From Sulfidibacterium sp964598065 (GTDB taxonomy: Bacteria > Bacteroidota > Bacteroidia > Bacteroidales > F082), in the NCBI GenBank assembly GCA_964598065.1, contig CAZRAW010000124.1, forward strand, positions 1-6,714: a DNA stretch of 6,714 bases, written 5' to 3'. Positions 1-6,575 of this stretch are shown one piece after another. The notes under the pieces are model-generated. The model saw only the letters and a list, made by a program, of their open reading frames with translations. It was not told where the DNA came from and did no database searches. Position 1 is the first letter of the stretch; every line of letters begins with the position of its first letter. Position numbers and translations under genes: made by a program.

Positions 1-2984
1 GGCAATGCAATAAGTAGCACAGGCAGCGCCATCAATAGTCCACCGATGACGGCTACAGCCAAAGGTTGATGCATTTGTGCTCCTGTTCCGATACCCATGG
101 CAAGTGGTAAAAGAGCAAAAATAGCGGCAAGCGCCGTCATCAGGTTGGGTCGCAGACGAATAGAAATAGAATAGATGATAGACTCGTCAACCGACAATCC
201 TTTCTTTCTTTCTTCATTATATTGCAGATAAGTAAAAATGGAGGCTTCTCCAACAATTCCCACAATCATAATAATTCCCACATAACTACCTACATTCAAC
301 GGGATATGTAAAAAATAGAGCAAGAGAGCGCTTCCGGTAGGTCCGAGCAATGTGAGGAAGATAATGAGGAGCGCCACACGCAGTTTCCTGTAAAGGAATA
401 AAATATCGGTAAACACCAGAAAAGCAGCCAAAAACAGGATAAGCTCCAGTTCGTGAAAAGCCTGCTGCTGTTGCTGATAAGCACCTCCGTATTCAATAGT
501 GTAGCCCGGTGGCAGATGAATATGTGCGTTAATGGTTTTTTGAATAGCTTTCAACGTACTTCCCAAATCGCGTTTGTTGAGGCGGGCTTTAACATAAACC
601 ACTTTTTTCAGGTTTTCGCGGTCTATTTCGGCTACCCCTTTCAGGATGCGAACAGTGGCTACCCCTTTCATGGGAATCAGTCTTCCGTCGGGGAGAAACA
701 ATTTTCCTTTCTCTAAAGCTTTGATACCGGTGCTGTTTCTGTTAGGGTAAATCATTCGAATGTTGGTAAACTGCATGGGGCCCTGAATGGCGCCCACAAC
801 AGAGCCATCGGTACGTGTTTGCATCTGAAACTGAAGCGCTTGCGGAGTAAGGTGGTATTGCTTCAAACGTGCGGTTTTCGGAACAACCTGAATTTCAGGT
901 CCTGCAATTACAATGCCATCAAAAACATCGGCCGTACCACGAACTTTACTAATCAGGGCAGCAACTTTCTTTGCGTAGGAATGGATGATTTTTTCATTAT
1001 TTCCAAAGATCTTAATCTCAATGGGTTGTACAGAACTCATTAAATCTCCCAACATATCGGTAATAACCTGCCCGAAATCCACCCTCAACGCAGGGACGGC
1101 TTTTTCAACTCGCTTCCTTATTTCGTCGCTTACTTCTGTGGTTGTAAGTGTTCTTTTCTTTTTAAGCTGAATCAGGTAGTCGCCTGTGTTGGGTTCTGTA
1201 ATATAGAAGCCCATTTGAGTTCCTAACCGCCGCGAATAAGATTCCACTTCCGGAATTGTAGCGAGAATGCCATCAATTTTTTCCAGCATTTTTTCCGTTT
1301 CTTTCAGGGTTGTCCCGGGAGGGCTGACGAAATCGAGCACAATGGAGCCTTCATCCATATGCGGGAGAAAACCGGAAGGAAGCCGGGGAAAAATAAAATA
1401 CATGATGGCAAGTGAAGCAATAACCATAACGATACTAATGGCAGGACGATGTATAAAGAAACCTACCCAGTTTCGTTTTTTTAACACGATTGGTTTGGTA
1501 TGTTTTTTTGTGGTTTTTGGGAAAAAGATTAGGTAAAACACCGGAAGTCCAATCCATGTAACGAGAAACGATGCCGTAAGTGTAATAATCATGGTCTCGG
1601 TCATGATGTTGAAGTAAGCGCCTGCCACCCCCGACATAATCCCGAAAGGCAAAAAAATGACAATGGTAGATAAAGAGGAGCCTACCATAGCCGGGAAAAG
1701 GTATTTGATGGCTTTTGGAACCACTTTTTTGAAATTCTCGTCCGGATTTTCCTCGTGTGTCCGGTGTATCTGCTCCACAATTACTACCGAATCATCAATT
1801 ACAAGGGCCATGGCAGCCGCAATGGCTCCCAGAGTCATGATGTTAAAATCAAAACCAAAAGCATAAAGCAACACCAGGGTGAAAGCGAGTGACAGAGGAA
1901 CGCTGAGCAGGATGATAAAACTGCTTTTCATCGACCGTAAAAAAGCAATGGTTATAACAATGGCAAGCAGCAATCCAATCCAAAGTACATCGCTAATACT
2001 TTTGATAGCATCTCCCACAAAAGAGGATTGGTTGTAATAAGGCCTGATAATGACCCCTTTGGGTAAAATATGGTTGTTCAGTTCCTTAATTTTCTTTTGT
2101 ATTTTCCTGTTGATGGTCATCAAATTGGCTTCCGGTTGTTTTAATACGTTAATGAGGGGTACGTTTTTGCCGTTGGCTTTGATAATCACATATTGCCGTT
2201 GTTCGCCAATTTGTACTTTGGCAAAATCTTTTACCCGGATAACACCTTTGGAAGTACTTTTTATTACTGTGTTTTCGAGCGCCCGTAAGTTTTTAACATT
2301 GGCGTTGGTTAAGCTTAAATACAACCTCCGGTAGTCGCTCACATACCCGTTGGAGCGAATAAAATTCGTTTGCATGAGTACATTTTTAACCATCTGTGGG
2401 GTGATTCCCAGCCGACTCATTTTCTCAATATTCAGCAGTAGCTGATACTCTTTAATTTTTCCGCCCATGATTGCGACATCCTTGACGCCGCTGACTTGCT
2501 CGAGGTAAGGTTTTACAGTATAAAGCGCCAGCATTCTGAGTTCTACCGGGCTTTTGTCTCCTTCGAGTGAGTAACCTTCCACCGGTAATATGGAAGGATT
2601 CATTTTTTCTACATGGATTTGCGTTCCGGGAGGTAGAAGATTTCTGATTTCTGCAATGCGGGAGTCAATTTGCTGTTTCGCCAGATTAATGTTAGCGTTC
2701 CAGTTATAAAATGCCGAAATTTCGCAGCTTCCTCTTGAGGTAGTGCTTTTGAGCAAAGTCAGGTTTTCGCTTTTTTTAATGGCTTCTTCTAAGGGGCGGG
2801 TAACCGTTATCAGCATTTTGCCCACCGGTTGCTGACCATTGTCTGCAATAACTTTTATTTTTGGAAAAGTTACATTGGGAAACAACGATGTTTTCATCTT
2901 ACTGTAAGAATAAGCGCCGGCGAGCGCAACAATTATCATCAAGACAAAAAGCGGACTTTTAAATTTATTGTAGAAGTTATACAT
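1..2984 (-). CDS. RND efflux permease (CzcA/AcrB superfamily), C-terminus cut by window edge
   Basis: Inner-membrane proton-driven pump subunit of a tripartite efflux system. The frame is open from ATG at 2984 to the left edge (994 codons visible), so a short C-terminal piece, probably a few tens of residues, is missing; the family is usually about 1,020-1,060 residues. Visible landmarks are TM1 at residues 11-27, an N-terminal porter half, TM4 with LVIDDSVVIVEQ (paired Asp397-Asp398), a second large periplasmic half opening with GFLPHMDEG (Asp544, Glu545), TM10 with VGEASIF (Glu913), then RLRPNLMT (Arg943, Thr950) and the GTGAQMHQPLA segment near the end. The porter half reads like CzcA/CusA relatives, while the double Asp is the AcrB-type proton relay. 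I see no clear CusA-type methionine triad, so the substrate is open (metal, drug, lipid or dye). The start lies 9 bp after the adaptor stop; AAGG overlapping that stop may act as ribosome binding site. I checked several stretches codon by codon and found no frameshift. Confidence 0.95.
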   Translation of the reverse strand, partial: MYNFYNKFKSPLFVLMIIVALAGAYSYSKMKTSLFPNVTFPKIKVIADNGQQPVGKMLITVTRPLEEAIKKSENLTLLKSTTSRGSCEISAFYNWNANINLAKQQIDSRIAEIRNLLPPGTQIHVEKMNPSILPVEGYSLEGDKSPVELRMLALYTVKPYLEQVSGVKDVAIMGGKIKEYQLLLNIEKMSRLGITPQMVKNVLMQTNFIRSNGYVSDYRRLYLSLTNANVKNLRALENTVIKSTSKGVIRVKDFAKVQIGEQRQYVIIKANGKNVPLINVLKQPEANLMTINRKIQKKIKELNNHILPKGVIIRPYYNQSSFVGDAIKSISDVLWIGLLLAIVITIAFLRSMKSSFIILLSVPLSLAFTLVLLYAFGFDFNIMTLGAIAAAMALVIDDSVVIVEQIHRTHEENPDENFKKVVPKAIKYLFPAMVGSSLSTIVIFLPFGIMSGVAGAYFNIMTETMIITLTASFLVTWIGLPVFYLIFFPKTTKKHTKPIVLKKRNWVGFFIHRPAISIVMVIASLAIMYFIFPRLPSGFLPHMDEGSIVLDFVSPPGTTLKETEKMLEKIDGILATIPEVESYSRRLGTQMGFYITEPNTGDYLIQLKKKRTLTTTEVSDEIRKRVEKAVPALRVDFGQVITDMLGDLMSSVQPIEIKIFGNNEKIIHSYAKKVAALISKVRGTADVFDGIVIAGPEIQVVPKTARLKQYHLTPQALQFQMQTRTDGSVVGAIQGPMQFTNIRMIYPNRNSTGIKALEKGKLFLPDGRLIPMKGVATVRILKGVAEIDRENLKKVVYVKARLNKRDLGSTLKAIQKTINAHIHLPPGYTIEYGGAYQQQQQAFHELELILFLAAFLVFTDILFLYRKLRVALLIIFLTLLGPTGSALLLYFLHIPLNVGSYVGIIMIVGIVGEASIFTYLQYNEERKKGLSVDESIIYSISIRLRPNLMTALAAIFALLPLAMGIGTGAQMHQPLAVAVIGGLLMALPVLLIAL

Positions 2985-2993
2985 GCTCGTGCC

Positions 2994-3920
2994 TTATTTT
3001 ACAATTCTTACATAAGCGGTATCAGGCAGGCCATAAGCGCCTTCTGTAATTACCTTATCTGTCATTCCAATCCGGTTTGAAAGAATTTGAATCTGTTTTT
3101 TCCCCTGCCATCCAAGCGTTATCGGAACTTTAACTGCTGTGGTGTCGTTAGCCATCTTCATAATCCAAAATGAGGTTTCTTCTTCATTGGATAGTATGGC
3201 TTTTTTTGGCAAAAAAATGCCGCCCCTGATTTCTCTCTCCTTAAACTTTACCAATAAGTTCATGTTACCGGCAATCATTAGACCCGGAGGTAATGGTACT
3301 ACATAGGGCTGGGTTTGGGTGATGGTGTTAGCGAGAAATAGTTGTTTCTTAAAATAGGAGGAAACATTGCTTTTTCCCGGAATTTCCACTATACAGGGGC
3401 TGTTTTTTTTGATTAACGGAACCTGGGGAAAAGGGATATAGACTATTGCCGATAAGGAGTTTTTATTCAGTGCGGTAGCGAGTAAACTACCGGGTTGTAC
3501 GTAATCGCCTTCCTGCACCAATACATGATTGGTAAAAGCGTCCTGATCAGAAAAAATAGTGTCGCGGCTGTTGATTAAGTTGTTCGACAGGGTGCCTGAC
3601 CCTTCCAAAGCAGACATTTCCATGGGTTTAACGATAAACAGCGGCCGATGTGCTTTAATTTCATCTCCCGGCCGGATAAAGACATTGGTAACAATGCCTG
3701 AAGTTCGTGCTCTGAAACTAACCGATTGAAGATAACGGCTTATGGCCCTGAATTTTATATAAACGGTTTTGTTTTCCTTTGTGGGCGTTGTCACGGTAAC
3801 ATTGGGGAGAGGCAGCCGGGGCGATGATGCATTACTCTTTCCGGAATTCCGTTTACAACCTGATGCAGCCAAAAACACTATTGCTATCCAAAAAAGGTTC
3901 CACTTGATATATTTGTTCAT
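2994..3920 (-). CDS. RND efflux periplasmic adaptor (membrane fusion lipoprotein)
   Basis: Periplasmic adaptor that joins the permease to the outer-membrane factor. I chose ATG 3920 (308 residues) over an in-frame ATG at 3947, because an AGGG ribosome binding site sits 5 nt before it and the signal peptide then begins directly with MNKYIKW. The hydrophobic stretch ends in LAASGC, so Cys22 is a probable lipidation site and the protein is likely anchored by lipid. The two halves of a lipoyl (barrel-sandwich) domain are visible at about residues 66-99 (SGIVTNVFIRPGDEI) and 120-152 (VLVQEGDYVQPGSLLA). Only about 20 residues lie between them, so the usual coiled-coil hairpin appears absent. Beta-barrel and membrane-proximal regions follow (residues about 155-308). 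At 308 residues it is shorter than common adaptors (roughly 350-420). It lies 14 bp after the outer-membrane gene and 9 bp before the permease, so the three are almost certainly co-transcribed. The family call is firm; the hairpin loss is read by eye. Confidence 0.9.
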   Translation of the reverse strand: MNKYIKWNLFWIAIVFLAASGCKRNSGKSNASSPRLPLPNVTVTTPTKENKTVYIKFRAISRYLQSVSFRARTSGIVTNVFIRPGDEIKAHRPLFIVKPMEMSALEGSGTLSNNLINSRDTIFSDQDAFTNHVLVQEGDYVQPGSLLATALNKNSLSAIVYIPFPQVPLIKKNSPCIVEIPGKSNVSSYFKKQLFLANTITQTQPYVVPLPPGLMIAGNMNLLVKFKEREIRGGIFLPKKAILSNEEETSFWIMKMANDTTAVKVPITLGWQGKKQIQILSNRIGMTDKVITEGAYGLPDTAYVRIVK

Positions 3921-3925
3921 CTTTT

Positions 3926-3929
3926 CCCT
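3926..3929 (-). promoter_or_regulatory. Ribosome binding site of the adaptor gene
   Basis: The minus strand reads CAGGGAAAAG directly before ATG 3920, giving an AGGG core with a 5-nt spacer. It decides the adaptor start, since the upstream in-frame ATG at 3947 would overlap the outer-membrane gene and would add nine residues before an otherwise normal lipoprotein signal. It is the clearest Shine-Dalgarno-like site in the window. Confidence 0.55.
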
Positions 3930-3934
3930 GTTAT

Positions 3935-5284
3935 TTAGTGATTCCAATAATTATATTCGTTAATTAATTTATACAATTTTATTTCCTGCAATCCGTAAGA
4001 GAGTTTCAGGTTATTATAATTCCTTAATGCTATTAAAAATCCGGTAACCGGCACCTGCCCTTTTTGAACTTCAGCTTTGTATAAAGCAATTAAATTTTCA
4101 TAATTATGTTTTAATTTATCCTGTTTTTGAAGGTTTGCTTTGGCTTCGGCAATAGATTTCAATAAAGAAGTCCGCCGTATCAGAATGTCTTTGATTTTTA
4201 TTCGTTTGAGCAACCGGGCCTGGTCAATTTTTACCAGACTTTGTGCTTTGCTGACCTGTTTTTGTTTCCCATCGAACAAGGTGTAGGATAACCGGATACC
4301 TGCTGACAGTCCGAATTTTTTTTCAATTCCGTTGAGCAATACGCCATTCAAACCGGCGTTGGAATACAACATTACTTTAGGGAGGTAACGGTTATCAAAC
4401 AACCGGTTTTGAGCAATGGCTGTCAGGCTGTCGTTGATATACGGTTCAACAAATGAAGAGGCGGTTTTTATGGGCCGGGTCATTTTCATTTTTTCCATTT
4501 TCAGTAATCTCAATGTTGAGTCGGAAATACCACAAACACTTTTCAATTGCATAAGCTGTAGCCGATAGGCATTGGCAAGGGTTTGCAGCTTTATGGAATC
4601 ACTGGAAAGGGTTGTTTTTAGCAATTCATAATCTACAAGCCTGTAAAGTCCTTTCCGGGTAAGTTGCTCCATAATTTTCACCTCTCCCGAAAATAGCCGG
4701 ACACTCTCTTGCTGAGTGGTATATGATAACTGAATGCCGAGTGCCGAGAAATATAAATTGGTAATCTGTCTGTCCAATCTGTAATAAAGATTTTTCAATA
4801 GAATTTTTAATCTGCCTATTTTCCGGTCTTGCCAAAACAGGGCATTTTGCGTAGATTTTCGGGTAAAAACAGGAACGTCCACATTCATCAAAGCCGAATA
4901 CAAACCTCCGTTTGTAATACCAATGTCATACCCGATGGCGTTGGGAGAAGGGTTGGTAGTAAACAAGATGCCATTGTTATTGAAATAAGGTGTTAATTCT
5001 ATACCGGAAGTTATGTAACCTTTGGGGGCCTCGTAAAGGGCTTTAATATTTTTCTTTCCCAATTCCAACACACGGATTTGTTTCTGTAAAATAATGATTT
5101 GCGGGCTGTTTACCCGGGCGCTGTCAATGTATTCTGATAATCGGGTCTGACCTTGAAGAAGCTGAAAAGGAGCAGTTAATAAAATAAAAACCGGCCAAAG
5201 AAAGAAGCATTTTTTCTTTAAAAAAGCGCCTTCCCATTTTGAAATATTCTGAATCTTTTTTGTCATGGATAACAATTTTAGCAT
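3935..5284 (-). CDS. TolC-family outer-membrane efflux protein
   Basis: Outer-membrane channel of the tripartite pump, first gene of the operon. Up to 449 residues, normal for the OEP/TolC family. The N-terminus has a basic stretch (FLKKKC), a hydrophobic core (FFLWPVFILLTAPF) and a likely cleavage after LLQG or LQGQ, so it is exported. LSEYIDSARVNSPQIIILQ is the usual first helix of the mature protein. The two-repeat layout is visible: a first beta-strand region around residues 90-135 (including GGLYSALMNVDVPVF), long amphipathic helices (about 150-240), then a second strand region at about 300-340 (AGIRLSYTLFDGKQKQ) and helices to the C-terminus (about 345-445), ending in Trp-Asn-His. Two starts are possible: ATG 5284 and ATG 5266 (443 residues). 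Neither has a Shine-Dalgarno site; the second gives a shorter signal-peptide n-region and may be the real one. The adaptor gene follows after 14 bp, and adaptor and permease identify the role. Confidence 0.9.
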   Translation of the reverse strand: MLKLLSMTKKIQNISKWEGAFLKKKCFFLWPVFILLTAPFQLLQGQTRLSEYIDSARVNSPQIIILQKQIRVLELGKKNIKALYEAPKGYITSGIELTPYFNNNGILFTTNPSPNAIGYDIGITNGGLYSALMNVDVPVFTRKSTQNALFWQDRKIGRLKILLKNLYYRLDRQITNLYFSALGIQLSYTTQQESVRLFSGEVKIMEQLTRKGLYRLVDYELLKTTLSSDSIKLQTLANAYRLQLMQLKSVCGISDSTLRLLKMEKMKMTRPIKTASSFVEPYINDSLTAIAQNRLFDNRYLPKVMLYSNAGLNGVLLNGIEKKFGLSAGIRLSYTLFDGKQKQVSKAQSLVKIDQARLLKRIKIKDILIRRTSLLKSIAEAKANLQKQDKLKHNYENLIALYKAEVQKGQVPVTGFLIALRNYNNLKLSYGLQEIKLYKLINEYNYWNH

Positions 5285-5316
5285 AATACCGAATGAAGAG
5301 GTCTTGCAAAACCAGG

Positions 5317-5324
5317 CAAAAATA
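5317..5324 (-). promoter_or_regulatory. Candidate -7 element for the efflux operon
   Basis: The minus strand carries TATTTTTG, an exact match to the Bacteroidota -7 consensus TAnnTTTG, 33 bp before ATG 5284. Transcription would start near 5309 and leave a leader of about 25 nt (43 nt to ATG 5266). No clean TTTG -33 box is present at the usual distance; the upstream region is an A/T tract with TTTC. In such AT-rich DNA a chance match is possible, so this is only a candidate. Confidence 0.35.
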
Positions 5325-5491
5325 ATTTTTTGAAATTTTTGAAATAAAAAAATAAGTTATTAGCATTTCGTTCCAGAGAAGGTATTTTATCAGCATAATC
5401 AATGAATCCTTTCTCCGTACCAAGATGTTAATTCCCCCGTAGCTGTTTTTAGAAGAAATAATGAGTCCCGTCTAAAAAGGTTACAATTTGA

Positions 5492-5539
5492 TTTCAGCCA
5501 CTTTTACCCATCAATCCCCTAAAGGGGAAGTGGCTGAAA
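5492..5539. repeat. 12-bp perfect palindrome arms inside the MITE
   Basis: TTTCAGCCACTT at 5492-5503 is repeated inverted as AAGTGGCTGAAA at 5528-5539. Within the 24-base interval lies CCCCTAAAGGGG (5516-5527), itself self-complementary at its ends. Transcribed from either strand this would fold into a stable stem. No run of U follows directly on the minus strand, so I do not call it an intrinsic terminator. Confidence 0.65.
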
Positions 5540-5591
5540 ATAAGCGCATCCTTTAGGGAAGGGGTAAACACTTATTTTCATTATTTACCCC
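5535..5591. repeat. Two further inverted repeats in the right half of the MITE
   Basis: TGAAAATAAG at 5535-5544 pairs with CTTATTTTCA at 5571-5580 (10 bp, perfect). GGGGTAAA at 5561-5568 pairs with TTTACCCC at 5584-5591 (8 bp, perfect). These pairings interlock with each other, and the first shares bases with the stem at 5492-5539, so the element can form alternative structures. Confidence 0.55.
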
Positions 5592-5649
5592 ACTTTACCT
5601 TTTTAGACCGGACTCAATAATATTTAAAAATTATGAAATCTCCGGGAAC

Positions 5650-6099
5650 TTAATCATTGTCTTCACCGGCATTCTCCTTACTTAGCAGTTTACCTGTTTT
5701 GTCAATAGTAACTTCCAGCTTACTTTCGCCTTTTTTAATAACGATTTCGTAAGCACTGCGCTCAGGAGTTTCCGAAAAGGCAACTTCTTTTATTTTATAA
5801 CCAGAGAATTGACTATTTAAAACGCTGTCAACATTGGCAGGAAGAGCATTTTCTTCCAGATCGGTTTCCGTTTCTTTCCAGTTGCCCTGCAAATCAAAAT
5901 TAGCCGACATCTCTTTACCGTTTAATTTAAACTCTGCTTCCCACCGGGTTTTTCCTTCTCTGTCCCAATTAGCTTTTTTAACAGCAGGAAATTTTTTGCT
6001 GAAAGCGGTTTTTACCGCAACAGGAGCTTTGCTCTGACTGCAGGCAGTAAAACTGATGGCCATAAACATAGCCGACAAAATCATTACGTACTTTTTCAT
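5650..6099 (-). CDS. PepSY-like (DUF2874-type) secreted or lipid-anchored protein
   Basis: Small exported protein of 149 residues, normal size for this family in Bacteroidota. The signal sequence MKKYVMILSAMFMAISF is followed by TACSQSK. Cys20 is in a relaxed lipobox (FTAC), so either lipid anchoring or ordinary cleavage is possible. Two PepSY-like repeats can be seen: residues about 27-80 (AFSKKFPAVKKANWDREG, then WEAEFKLNGKEMSANFDLQG) and about 88-142 (LPANVDSVLNSQFSGYKIKE, then YEIVIKKGESKLEVTID). The pattern of a short helix, then two or three strands with W.AEF and G.W, is the family's hallmark. The molecular function is not established; such proteins are often found near two-component systems and envelope genes. 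It is transcribed toward the efflux operon but separated from it by 365 bp including the MITE, so co-transcription is doubtful. The start is supported by the signal peptide; the leader is A/T-rich without a Shine-Dalgarno site. The acidic C-terminus (NAGEDND) is complete. Confidence 0.85.
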   Translation of the reverse strand: MKKYVMILSAMFMAISFTACSQSKAPVAVKTAFSKKFPAVKKANWDREGKTRWEAEFKLNGKEMSANFDLQGNWKETETDLEENALPANVDSVLNSQFSGYKIKEVAFSETPERSAYEIVIKKGESKLEVTIDKTGKLLSKENAGEDND

Positions 6100-6127
6100 T
6101 TTTTAAATTTTTTGATGGATAATGCAA

Positions 6128-6135
6128 CGAAAGTA
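6128..6135 (-). promoter_or_regulatory. Candidate -7 element for the PepSY-like gene
   Basis: The minus strand has TACTTTCG, one base away from TAnnTTTG, 28 bp before ATG 6099, which would give a leader of about 22 nt. No good TTTG -33 box is visible; TTTC lies at about the right distance. Position is the main argument for it. Confidence 0.25.
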
Positions 6136-6290
6136 TGTTGGGAATCTAAAGGAAATTTAAAGATATTGGATAAAAGGAAAAATAATTAAAATTGAAGTTA
6201 GACACGGGTAACATCATAATTGATTTTAATAGCAGGATTTAACTACATGACAAAAATTTGCAATATTGAGTAAATTTATCTATATCATTG

Positions 6291-6341
6291 ATAAACAATA
6301 CATTTGCAAGATATATAAGGTCGTACTTGAATAAACAATAC
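6291..6341. repeat. 11-bp direct repeat, two copies 40 bp apart
   Basis: ATAAACAATAC occurs at 6291-6301 and again at 6331-6341, each preceded by TTG or TTGA and followed by a T-rich run two bases later. The 40-bp period is close to four helical turns. The repeats lie in the gene-free stretch 6100-6359, between the PepSY-like gene and the short frame at 6360. They could be paired protein-binding sites or traces of duplication; the AT-rich setting weakens either reading. I see no RNA gene or further structure in that stretch. Confidence 0.4.
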
Positions 6342-6359
6342 GCTTTTCTGCTGTGCTTT

Positions 6360-6575
6360 TTAATTTTGATTGGGCAAATCGACTCCAGGTAAATTCCAAC
6401 TTTGTAATCCCAAACGAAAGCCCGGCACCAAACTAAAGAGCTTACTGATGGTATCCAGGTTGGTCAAATGCGTGCCCTCATTAAAGAGTTCATGATTATC
6501 AAAGTATTTGGCTGTCCAATGTTTAACCTCAAATTTTCTCGGACGTCCCCGCACGTTTGTTTTGTTTTCGACCAC
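6360..6575 (-). CDS. Unrecognised short reading frame, possible gene remnant
   Basis: I do not recognise this product. From a GTG at 6575 it gives 71 residues; the frame is open further up to an in-frame TGA at 6624-6626, adding a Gln/Glu/Lys-rich, coiled-coil-like stretch (LEQELKQQIEIQKQ). The visible protein has a basic patch VRGRPRKFEVKHW (a GRPRK, AT-hook-like motif), a middle segment with WTAKYFDNHELF, and a Leu/Gly-rich end (LVPGFRLGLQSWNLPG). It ends at TAA 6360. No signal peptide or membrane segment is evident. There is no ATG and no ribosome binding site at the GTG, so it may be the 3' end of a broken gene, for instance of a DNA-binding or mobile-element protein. That is a guess from the basic motif. 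It is followed by 260 bp without a gene. Confidence 0.35.
   Translation of the reverse strand: MVENKTNVRGRPRKFEVKHWTAKYFDNHELFNEGTHLTNLDTISKLFSLVPGFRLGLQSWNLPGVDLPNQN

Larger units (their letters stand above)
5463..5615. mobile_element. 153-bp MITE-like element with 21-bp terminal inverted repeats
   Basis: The left end starts GAGTCCCGTCTAAAAAGG and the right end, read on the other strand, starts GAGTCCGGTCTAAAAAGG; the two ends match at 19 of 21 positions (mismatches at positions 7 and 20). The element is flanked on both sides by AATAAT (5457-5462 and 5616-5621), a perfect 6-bp direct repeat that fits a target-site duplication. Nothing inside can encode a transposase, so it would need an enzyme supplied by a full-length insertion sequence elsewhere. 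It sits 34 bp downstream of the PepSY-like gene stop and about 140 bp before the candidate efflux promoter start, so it may also affect read-through between the two. I cannot assign it to a named insertion sequence family. Confidence 0.7.

Noticed and set aside
453..2334. Several plus-strand frames of 60-95 codons across the permease region
   Set aside because: All are antisense to a continuous 994-codon permease frame with clear RND motifs, and none resembles a protein family.
5124..5423. Minus-strand frame of 99 codons overlapping the start of the outer-membrane gene, including a hydrophobic MLLSLAGFYF stretch
   Set aside because: It is the out-of-frame reading of the signal-peptide region and leader of the TolC-like gene; the TolC frame carries recognisable family sequence and this one does not.
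5492..5539. Intrinsic terminator for the PepSY-like gene
   Set aside because: The stem is strong but no T-run follows it on the minus strand and it lies over 100 bp past the stop codon; it is better explained as internal structure of the MITE.
5463..5615. CRISPR-like array
   Set aside because: The repeats are inverted and of different sequence, not regularly spaced direct repeats, and there are no cas genes.
5834..6037. Plus-strand frame of 67 codons within the PepSY-like gene
   Set aside because: Antisense shadow of a gene with a signal peptide and family-like repeats.
6299..6306. TACATTTG on the plus strand, an exact TAnnTTTG match
   Set aside because: No TTTG box at a usable distance and no plus-strand gene downstream; part of it belongs to the 11-bp repeat.
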